DNA of 9,599 bases from JAENVT01 sp031412355 (GTDB taxonomy: Bacteria; Actinomycetota; Acidimicrobiia; Acidimicrobiales; Ilumatobacteraceae): positions 1 to 9,599 of the forward strand of contig JANOCR010000365.1 in NCBI GenBank assembly GCA_031412355.1, read 5' to 3'. The translations under genes and the position numbers were made by a program. This document shows, piece by piece, positions 5,301-9,599 of the stretch. Below the pieces are notes generated by a model that had not been told where the DNA came from, ran no database searches, and was given only the letters and a program-made list of their open reading frames with translations. Every line of letters starts with the position of its first letter. Positions within the stretch are counted from its first letter, which is position 1.

Positions 5301-6946
5301 GCGACGGTACGTACCATCCGCTGGCCAAGGGATTGGTCGAAGGCAGCTTCCGTGAAATGGTGATCTGGACGCTGGACGACAACCCGGTGACCGACTCGAC
5401 GATCAATCTTCACGCGGCACCGTTCAGCGATCGCGGAACCGACCCGTCCTTGCGATTCAGCTCGTACACGTGGGGCGATCCTGGGACCCCGCTGTTGAGG
5501 GCGTATCCTGGCGACCCGGTCGTGATCAGAGCCATTCACGTCGGTCCGACCATCGACAGTTTCCGCGTCGATGGTCACCACTTCTACGTCGAGAAACGCA
5601 ACGACACACCTCTGGGCATCGAGAGCCGTGTCAGCGACACCATCCACAGTGGCGTGTCCGAACGCTACACGTTGATACTCGACGGCGGAGCAGGAGGCGT
5701 CAGCCAGCAACCGGGTGACTACCTGTACCACAACGGAATCGCCCGTCGATTCCGGCAGGGTGCCTGGGGCATCCTGCGCGTGCTGCCGAAGGGCTCGCCC
5801 GGCCTGCAAGCACTACCCGACAATGCTGCGCCGCCCGGTACGTACGCATCGCCCGCCGTCACAGGTGGGCGCCCACCGGTAACCGTCGACCCGGGCAATC
5901 CGTGTCCTGCGGGCTCGACACCGAAGAGCGTGGCGATCAGCGCCGTCGACGTACCCAACAGTGTTCAGGGCACAAGTGGCAAGAACGGCACCAGCACGAG
6001 TGTGACTGGCTTGATCACGGCCGCCTATGTGTTGACATCGAATGCTGCCGTGGCGAAGACCACGGGTGTGACTGAGCCGCTCGTGTTGCACGTAAATCTC
6101 GGTGACTGCCTCACGGTGAACTTCACCAACCAGCGAAGGATCGAACGCGCCAGCTGGTCCATCGGCGAACTCGACAAGTCGGGCGCGTCGTCGGGGGTCA
6201 ACGTCGGGTTCAGCACCGAACAAACCGTGGCACCTGGTGAGAGCCGGATTTACAAGGTGTATGCCGACGCCTTGTCGATCGAGGCGGCGCAGTTCAGCGA
6301 CTTCGGTGGTGAAGCCACCGGCAGGATCGGCCTGTACGGAGCAATCGTCGTTGCCGAGCAGGGAGCGTGGTTCACCAACCCGACCTCTGGTGCACCAACT
6401 ATGACCGGTTCGGTTGTCGACGTGCACGTCCCGGGCTCTCCCGGCTACCGCGACGACACATTGTTCCTGCAAGACACCGACCCACAGATCGGTGCCGACT
6501 TCATGCCCTATCCGATCAAGGTCGACGGGCTGACCCTGGTCAACTACAAGAACGCCGGCCGGCGTACCAACGACTTCAGCGGCACAGTGGCGACACCGCT
6601 GCTGCAGGCCTACGTCGGTGATCCGATGAAGATCCACGTACTGTCGACGCCCGGCTCCGAGCAGCCGCACGTGTTCCGCGCCGGCGGTCTGAGCTGGTTG
6701 CGCGACCCATATCAGCCGGCCTCGCAAGAAGTTGCGGCGCAGAGCCTGGCGCCGTATCAAGGCATCGACGTGCACGTCATCGACGGCGCTGGTGGGCGCG
6801 GCAAACAGGTCGGCGACTTCTTCTACGGCGACAACCGCAGGCCGTTCACCGAAGGTGGAATGTGGGGGATTCTGCGGGTGCTGCCCAAGCCGAGTTGCAC
6901 CGCCACAGCTCCTATTCGCCGACTCGACGGAGCACCCTGTACGTAA
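2321..6946 (+). CDS. Giant six-domain multicopper oxidase with N-terminal membrane domain, MnxG-like (copy 1)
   Basis: The predicted protein has 1541 residues, well above ordinary laccases and in or above the size class of giant MnxG-type oxidases. Four membrane helices lie at about 17-36, 58-76, 84-106 and 120-147. A fifth segment (161-183) ends in ASA like a signal peptide. Six cupredoxin domains follow: D1 about 186-346, D2 360-567, D3 739-968, D4 980-1156, D5 1193-1348 and D6 1362-1521. Visible copper motifs are HIYHLH (475-480) and HCHxxxHxxxxM (548-559) in D2, and HIH (824-826) and HDH (945-947) in D3. Together these supply a type 1 site (His475, Cys549, His554, Met559) and the eight His of a trinuclear cluster. 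D4 and D6 have lost the type 1 residues. The enzyme should oxidise a metal or organic substrate with reduction of O2 to water outside the membrane. Similarity to MnxG (the FWHDHVDGIHGWG and VEPKGSTYHDP segments, from memory) suggests Mn(II), but ferroxidase or other activity is possible. Confidence 0.93.
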   Translation: MTRLTGASGYARLDRRTVIIAVAAAYGVGLWTHVVHWRSGAREAHEVTFWPHWLRDSTLSVPVVLLAVIAATLAVGRNAKPVRTGSAIAAAVAAVLAFGVPVHAAIFGHAAHTGAVPTLPVSMVAEFLIDLPAALMISVSLLGVAAIPWPARPQLSTRQRVSLAMAALFAVGVITIPTSQASAVTPPSVCPVGSFTRTYSVTMIDVDIPLNRWGDHDPAGKMYALTSQIPAIRAQEQTREVSLGLRDDPIQPLVIRANQGDCVEISVTNGASGGTYGMQIDGLPFDRPGDKVGRNFSGEVPSGKSAVFRYFIPDDKALEGAHYISPGAGHRTAIDHGLFGVLAVEPPNSLYLSPKDGVTPIESGWEAIIWPADAPSFREDVQILHEIGNENEDVYDKNNLPLPTVDPITEAYRPGSRGMNYRSEPFMNRLNLEEHEKAHAYSSSMFGDPATIIPQGYLGDPTKFRVVHGGAEVFHIYHLHGGGDRWRANPEADPTNQYYDTGLRKEPVEVSNSDRVDAVNTGPGEHFNAEIEGGAGGVQQAAGDFLFHCHIAEHYPAGMWGMWRVFDTLQPGLAPLPDRNALPTAVTSAELIGRQMPNGTVLTKDNLAAWIGAQLPPQGVAIGSQDAAVWDWTIDNRDPEHPLYLGEPEPATAATPNFTEGVPGHFGSRPGDRFYGERPAILFNPYSGRPAYPMLRPNLERRPPFSPNLHSGSPWLGDTADRPVDPASANPWTGREDGLCPADVPVKTFNVVAVGTTVDVTPRKSDQQGVLFTLAENKDALLAGRMKKEPLAIRMNVGDCGAVTLTSEERDETTFGGFAKVEMHIHHVQFDPQGSDGTSVGYSFEHSIRPYTIEDTKLAVSAAQGATTIKVNRLDAKYRPGVAFGVGLGKDSIEQAYIVSVDNSTRTIVLDRPLANNHAPGEGAGIEFIRYRWYADALLDNIFWHDHVDGIHGWGHGGVGMLVVEPKGSTYHDPTTGQEVRSGTVVDIRAHPYSDGTYHPLAKGLVEGSFREMVIWTLDDNPVTDSTINLHAAPFSDRGTDPSLRFSSYTWGDPGTPLLRAYPGDPVVIRAIHVGPTIDSFRVDGHHFYVEKRNDTPLGIESRVSDTIHSGVSERYTLILDGGAGGVSQQPGDYLYHNGIARRFRQGAWGILRVLPKGSPGLQALPDNAAPPGTYASPAVTGGRPPVTVDPGNPCPAGSTPKSVAISAVDVPNSVQGTSGKNGTSTSVTGLITAAYVLTSNAAVAKTTGVTEPLVLHVNLGDCLTVNFTNQRRIERASWSIGELDKSGASSGVNVGFSTEQTVAPGESRIYKVYADALSIEAAQFSDFGGEATGRIGLYGAIVVAEQGAWFTNPTSGAPTMTGSVVDVHVPGSPGYRDDTLFLQDTDPQIGADFMPYPIKVDGLTLVNYKNAGRRTNDFSGTVATPLLQAYVGDPMKIHVLSTPGSEQPHVFRAGGLSWLRDPYQPASQEVAAQSLAPYQGIDVHVIDGAGGRGKQVGDFFYGDNRRPFTEGGMWGILRVLPKPSCTATAPIRRLDGAPCT
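4883..5110 (+). other. Beta-rich insertion inside cupredoxin domain 3
   Basis: Residues about 855-930 of the first oxidase sit between the HIH and HDH copper motifs of D3, making that spacing much longer (119 residues between the motifs) than in simple cupredoxin domains. The segment has the pattern GATTIKV, FGVGLG, EQAYIVSVD, RTIVLDRPL and NHAPGEGAG, resembling small beta modules often repeated in bacterial surface and phage-tail proteins. It may be a substrate-gating or partner-binding flap over the trinuclear site. The resemblance is by eye only, and the matching part of the second oxidase is outside the window. Confidence 0.45.
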
Positions 6947-7012
6947 GATTTGATCCGCCCAGGGCTCCATCCCCTTGACGATTCTCACCCGAAGCGGTGT
7001 TCCTGTACCTAA

Positions 7013-7040
7013 CTGACCGCGATAAGTGTGATGATATATT
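7013..7040 (+). promoter_or_regulatory. Candidate housekeeping-sigma promoter for the second module
   Basis: TATATT at 7035-7040 has a TG one base upstream (extended -10, TGATATATT). CTGACC at 7013-7018, a four-of-six match to TTGACA, lies 16 bases before it. The site falls in the most AT-rich patch of an otherwise GC-rich region. Transcription would start near 7047, leaving a leader of about 228 bases before the DUF4352-like gene. The call is moderate; no start site has been mapped. Confidence 0.5.
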
Positions 7041-7062
7041 AAGACCTACGATGTAGGGCGGT

Positions 7063-7080
7063 AAGGAGTCGTAACTTCTT
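7063..7080 (+). promoter_or_regulatory. Hairpin near the predicted 5' end of leader 2
   Basis: AAGGAGT (7063-7069) can pair with ACTTCTT (7074-7080) across a CGTA loop, giving seven base pairs including one G-U. It lies about 16 bases after the predicted transcription start and eight bases before the shared 13-base element. Leader 1 has a partly similar GAGAC...CTTC stretch at about 1366-1376. It is a candidate leader structure, not a terminator. Confidence 0.3.
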
Positions 7081-7087
7081 GGGTCCT

Positions 7088-7100
7088 GGGTAGTAACCCC
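7088..7100 (+). promoter_or_regulatory. Leader element shared by both modules (copy 2)
   Basis: GGGTAGTAACCCC is the partner of the element at 1380-1392 (11 of 13 identical). Here the dyad GGGT-AGTA-ACCC is perfect. The downstream bases ATCGG also recur in leader 1 at 1418-1422, after an apparent insertion that contains the palindrome GGCCTAGGCC. It may be an operator or an RNA stem-loop. Confidence 0.35.
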
Positions 7101-7191
7101 ATCGGATCATTGCCACAGCACCATCTCGCTGTCACGCTGCCCTGGTAGCAACTTGCCTTGGACGGGGCAGGCAGAGGGACGGAAAATCAAA

Positions 7192-7278
7192 ATGAACGGA
7201 CGGGCTCAGTTATTGTTTGCCGCGCATCAGAACAGCGCACGTGACACCTGCACCGCGCTGTCGAGGGTGCACGGATGA
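7192..7278 (+). CDS. Possible 28-codon leader ORF coupled to the second DUF4352-like gene
   Basis: An ATG at 7192 opens 28 codons ending in a TGA at 7276-7278 that overlaps the ATG of the next gene (ATGA). The peptide begins MNGRAQ and has one Cys near its end (RDTCTALSRVHG). A GGA-rich stretch at 7174-7183 precedes the start, the nearest GGA being eight bases upstream. Repeated arms at 7137-7174 could pair over part of this region and affect access. The counterpart before the first module (1496-1594) starts similarly and overlaps its downstream gene in the same manner. Overlap with the next start in both copies favours a real element, but each ORF is short enough to be chance. Confidence 0.3.
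   Translation: MNGRAQLLFAAHQNSARDTCTALSRVHG
7263..7267 (+). promoter_or_regulatory. Ribosome-binding site for the second DUF4352-like gene
   Basis: GAGGG lies seven bases before the ATG at 7275 and supports that start. It sits inside the possible leader ORF. Confidence 0.6.
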
Positions 7279-7937
7279 CTGCCGCAGTCGTTCAACGTGG
7301 GCACCGAGGTGGGCGGTGCATGCGCGTCGTGACGGCGTCGGCAATGGCCGCCGCGTGCGTTGCCGGTGGCGTGCTGGCTGTCGACATGCTGGGTGGGAAC
7401 AATCCTTTGGTGTCGTCGGCATCCGGATCCTCCGGTCCCGTGATCCATGCGATTGGTGACGACGTTGCGACCAGCTTCGGTGTAGTCGCTGTCGAGCATG
7501 CAACGGCGATCAGCGGCCTCGACGATTCGCAGATAACCGGGGCACACGGTGTGCCCGGCCTGGTGGAGGCAGGGTTGATCAACGTGCAGGTGGCAGCCGT
7601 CATCACCAACCTGTCGACAGACGTGCTCGCGTATCAGCCGACACAGTTCGAACTGATCGACGGCACGGGCGCCGTCGTTCCTATTTCGCGGGCGGCAAAG
7701 TTGCCGGGCGAGTTGCAGCCGAACGCGGCGATCGACGTGTTGATCGACTTCGTGACTACCGCTGAGGCGCGTCCTTTCACGGTTAGGTTTGTCGACCCGG
7801 CGACCAACGAGACAGTTCTGATCGACCTCGGTGCCGTGGGTTGCACGGTCCAAGGTGGCACGGGTCGGCCGCTGCCGGTCACGGGCGGATGCAGCGCGGC
7901 GCCGACGGAAGACCACTCGCATGAGACGGACGGATGA
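7275..7937 (+). CDS. Membrane-anchored exported protein with DUF4352-like domain (copy 2)
   Basis: The predicted protein has 220 residues. It aligns without gaps to the first copy from residue 1 to about 216, with roughly 159 of 217 positions identical by hand count. The N-terminal 30 residues are the least conserved, as expected for a signal anchor (hydrophobic segment at about 20-39). The outside part (about 60-205) is nearly unchanged, including GDDVATSFGVVA, QITGAHGVPGLVEAG, the LPGELQP turn and two Cys (190, 206). The tail EDHSHE keeps the acidic/His character of the first copy. Its TGA (7935-7937) overlaps the oxidase ATG at 7937 by one base, so the two proteins are probably made in fixed proportion. 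In the first module the same junction is a 73-base gap with its own ribosome-binding site. The tight coupling supports a shared complex or pathway; the function is otherwise unknown. Confidence 0.87.
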   Translation: MTAAVVQRGHRGGRCMRVVTASAMAAACVAGGVLAVDMLGGNNPLVSSASGSSGPVIHAIGDDVATSFGVVAVEHATAISGLDDSQITGAHGVPGLVEAGLINVQVAAVITNLSTDVLAYQPTQFELIDGTGAVVPISRAAKLPGELQPNAAIDVLIDFVTTAEARPFTVRFVDPATNETVLIDLGAVGCTVQGGTGRPLPVTGGCSAAPTEDHSHETDG

Positions 7938-9599
7938 TGAATCGCTGGACGGGCGACTCGAAGAATGCGCTACTGGACCGGCGCACCATCGCGATGGGGA
8001 TAGCGGCCGCGTACGGAGTTGGGCTCTGGACGCACGTCGTGCACTGGCGCAGTGGTGCGCGCGAGGCGCACGACGTGATGTTCTGGGCCCACTGGATGCG
8101 CGACTCGACGCTGTCGGTCCCATTGGTACTGCTTGCGGTGATCGCGGCGACTATGGCGGTCGGCCGTCGAGCCGGAATTGTGCGTACAGCCAGCATGGTC
8201 GCGGTCGCGGTTGCGGCCGCCCTCGCCCTGGGTGTTCCGGTGCATGCCGGAATCTTCGGGAATGCCGGCCATCACGGTGCGGTCCCGGCCTTGCCGGTCT
8301 CGATGCTCGCTGAGTTCCTCATAGATCTCCCAGTGGCGCTGATGATCAGCGCCACCTTGCTCGGCCTGGGTGCAATAACCTGGCCGACGCGTCGCGCCCT
8401 CTCGGCACGCCAGCGCGGCGCGTTGTCGATGGCCGCCCTCTTCGCGGTCGGCATCATCACCATCCCCTCATCGCAGGCCAGTGCGGTCGTGCCGGGTGTC
8501 GGCGTGTGCCCCGCCGGAAGCTTCACCCGCACCTATTCGGTGACGATGATCGATGTCGATATCCCATTGAACCGCTGGGGCGATCACGACCCCGCTGGAA
8601 AGATGTACGCGCTGACCAGTCAGATCCCCGCCATTCGGGCACAGGAGCTGAGCCGCGACGTGTCGCTCGGTTTGCGCGACGATCCGATCCAGCCGTTGGT
8701 AATTCGCGCCAACCAGGGTGACTGCGTCGAGATCAACGTGACCAACGATGCGTCGGGCGGCAGCTACGGCATGCACATCGACGGTCTGCCGTACGACCGG
8801 GCCGGCGACAAGGTCGGCCGCAACGTCAGTGGCGAGGTGCCCGCCGGCCAGACCAGCGTCTATCGCTACTACGTGCCCGACGACAAGGATCTCGAGGGGG
8901 CTCACTACATCAGCCCCGGTGCCGGCCATCGAGCCGCGATCGACCATGGGCTGTTCGGTGTGCTGTCGGTAGAGCCGGCGAACTCGGTGTGGCTGTCGCC
9001 CAAGGACGGAACCACCCCGATCGAGTCGGGCTGGGAGGCAATCATCTGGCCCGCCGACGTTCCTGCGTTCCGCGAGAACGTGCAGATCATGCACGAGGTC
9101 GGCAACGAGAAAGAAGATGTCTTCGACAAGAACGACGTGGCGCTGCCGACGGTCGATCCGATCACGGACGCCTACCGTCCGGGCAGTCGTGCCATGAACT
9201 ATCGTGCGGAGCCCTTCATGGACAGGCTCAACCTGAAGCCGCACGCCAAGGCTCACGCCTACTCGTCGAGCGTCTTCGGTGACCCGGCCACGGTCATTCC
9301 CCAGGGTTACCTGGGCGACCCGACCAAGTTCCGCATCGTTCACGGTGGTGCCGAGGTGTTCCACATCTACCACCTGCACGGTGGTGGCAACCGCTGGCGC
9401 AACAACCCGGGGGCCGATCCGGACCACAACTATGCGAACACCGGGCTGCAAAAGACACCAGTCGAGAGCGCCGCATCCGATCGTGTCGACGCCGTCAACA
9501 CTGGGCCCGGCGAGAGCTTCAACGCCGAGATCGAAGGTGGCGCTGGTGGCGTGCAGCAGGCCGCAGGCGACTTCTTGTTCCACTGCCACATCGCCGAGC
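7937..9599 (+). CDS. Giant multicopper oxidase with N-terminal membrane domain (copy 2, 3' truncated)
   Basis: Reading from 7937, the frame stays open to the window end (554 codons) and encodes a close paralog of the first oxidase. Membrane helices lie at about 17-36, 58-76, 84-106 and 120-147. The fifth segment again ends in ASA (181-183), and one extra residue precedes Cys191. D1 follows, then D2 with HIYHLH (476-481) and the HCH of the type 1 and type 3 copper site at 549-551, where the window stops. Over residues 190-480 of copy 1 there are about 45 differences in 291 positions (about 85% identical); the membrane domain is more diverged. The start is taken at the ATG overlapping the preceding stop because it aligns with the Met of copy 1; an ATG three bases upstream (7934) is also possible. 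The missing part should hold D3 to D6. Copper ligands visible so far are intact, so this copy is probably active. Confidence 0.93.
   Translation, partial: MNRWTGDSKNALLDRRTIAMGIAAAYGVGLWTHVVHWRSGAREAHDVMFWAHWMRDSTLSVPLVLLAVIAATMAVGRRAGIVRTASMVAVAVAAALALGVPVHAGIFGNAGHHGAVPALPVSMLAEFLIDLPVALMISATLLGLGAITWPTRRALSARQRGALSMAALFAVGIITIPSSQASAVVPGVGVCPAGSFTRTYSVTMIDVDIPLNRWGDHDPAGKMYALTSQIPAIRAQELSRDVSLGLRDDPIQPLVIRANQGDCVEINVTNDASGGSYGMHIDGLPYDRAGDKVGRNVSGEVPAGQTSVYRYYVPDDKDLEGAHYISPGAGHRAAIDHGLFGVLSVEPANSVWLSPKDGTTPIESGWEAIIWPADVPAFRENVQIMHEVGNEKEDVFDKNDVALPTVDPITDAYRPGSRAMNYRAEPFMDRLNLKPHAKAHAYSSSVFGDPATVIPQGYLGDPTKFRIVHGGAEVFHIYHLHGGGNRWRNNPGADPDHNYANTGLQKTPVESAASDRVDAVNTGPGESFNAEIEGGAGGVQQAAGDFLFHCHIAE

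Larger units (their letters stand above)
6947..7274 (+). other. Intergenic leader region upstream of the second module
   Basis: The 328 bases between the first oxidase and the second DUF4352-like gene contain no long gene. From left to right they hold a weak AGGG/CCCT stem at 6961-6975 without a T-run, an AT-rich promoter-like site (7013-7040), a 7-bp hairpin (7063-7080), the shared 13-base element (7088-7100), repeated arms that could pair in alternative ways (7137-7174) and a possible 28-codon ORF (7192-7278). The layout parallels that at 1322-1593, although most of the sequence has diverged. Confidence 0.6.
1594..9599 (+). repeat. Tandem duplication of a two-gene module (DUF4352-like gene plus giant oxidase)
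   Basis: Unit 1 spans 1594-6946 and unit 2 runs from 7275 to beyond the window end, in direct orientation. Gene order, domain order and copper motifs match. Protein identity is about 73% for the small protein and about 85% for oxidase D1/D2. The leaders retain only short matches. The spread of synonymous and conservative changes indicates an old duplication rather than a recent or assembly-derived one. Confidence 0.9.

Noticed and set aside
3377..5809. An 810-codon open frame on the minus strand inside the first oxidase gene
   Set aside because: It is antisense to a gene with clear copper motifs throughout. Long antisense frames are common in GC-rich coding DNA, and its translation shows no recognisable domain. 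Similar minus-strand frames at 1077-2165, 5813-6988 and 8468-9589 were rejected for the same reason.
6961..6975. Possible terminator after the first oxidase (AGGG/CCCT)
   Set aside because: The stem is only four base pairs and no T-run follows.
6975..6980. TTGACG as a -35 box
   Set aside because: No acceptable -10 lies 16-18 bases downstream; the TATATT at 7035 is too far away.
7065..7109. Resemblance to the 3' end of 16S rRNA (GAGTCGTAAC and GGATCA)
   Set aside because: Only short pieces match, with wrong spacing and no surrounding rRNA helices. It is treated as coincidence.
7060..7110. Manganese-sensing yybP-ykoY riboswitch, suggested by an MnxG-like gene and the GGGTAGTAAC string
   Set aside because: The conserved loop sequences and helix order of that class, as I recall them, are not visible. 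A covariance-model search would settle it.

Overview
The window comes from a high-GC bacterium. Codon use, the GTG/ATG start pairs and the gene types suggest an actinobacterium, perhaps of the Acidimicrobiia; that placement is inference. Every supported gene is on the + strand. No tRNA, rRNA, CRISPR array, transposase or integrase was found.

Region 1 (1-1321) is a compact housekeeping run: the C-terminal end of a small membrane protein, a type I signal peptidase (lepB, 138-680) and a class I SAM-dependent methyltransferase (683-1321). The genes overlap by one base or are separated by two, so they are probably co-transcribed.

Region 2 (1322-6946) starts with a 272-base leader. It holds an inverted-repeat system with two competing arms and a possible 32-codon leader ORF. 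Next comes a membrane-anchored DUF4352-like exported protein (1594-2247), then a 1541-residue giant multicopper oxidase (2321-6946). The oxidase has four N-terminal membrane helices, a fifth segment that looks like an internal signal peptide, and six cupredoxin domains arranged as three pairs. Only domain 2 keeps a complete type 1 copper site. The two HxH motifs needed for the trinuclear copper cluster are in domain 3, so the ligand order along the chain is permuted relative to laccases and ceruloplasmin. The sequence resembles the giant MnxG-type Mn(II) oxidases, but the substrate cannot be read from sequence.

Region 3 (6947-9599) is a diverged tandem copy of the same module. A promoter-like site and a second structured leader with a possible 28-codon leader ORF precede a second DUF4352-like gene (7275-7937). 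A second giant multicopper oxidase follows (7937 to beyond the window end), open for 554 codons and cut off just after its HCH copper motif. The DUF4352-like paralogs match at about 159 of 217 positions by hand count. The oxidases match at about 85% over residues 190-480.

A likely picture is that the DUF4352-like protein and the oxidase act together at the outer face of the membrane, and that the oxidase's internal signal sequence is a possible signal peptidase substrate. Two paralogous copies suggest either a dosage increase or two enzymes with different metals, partners or expression conditions.
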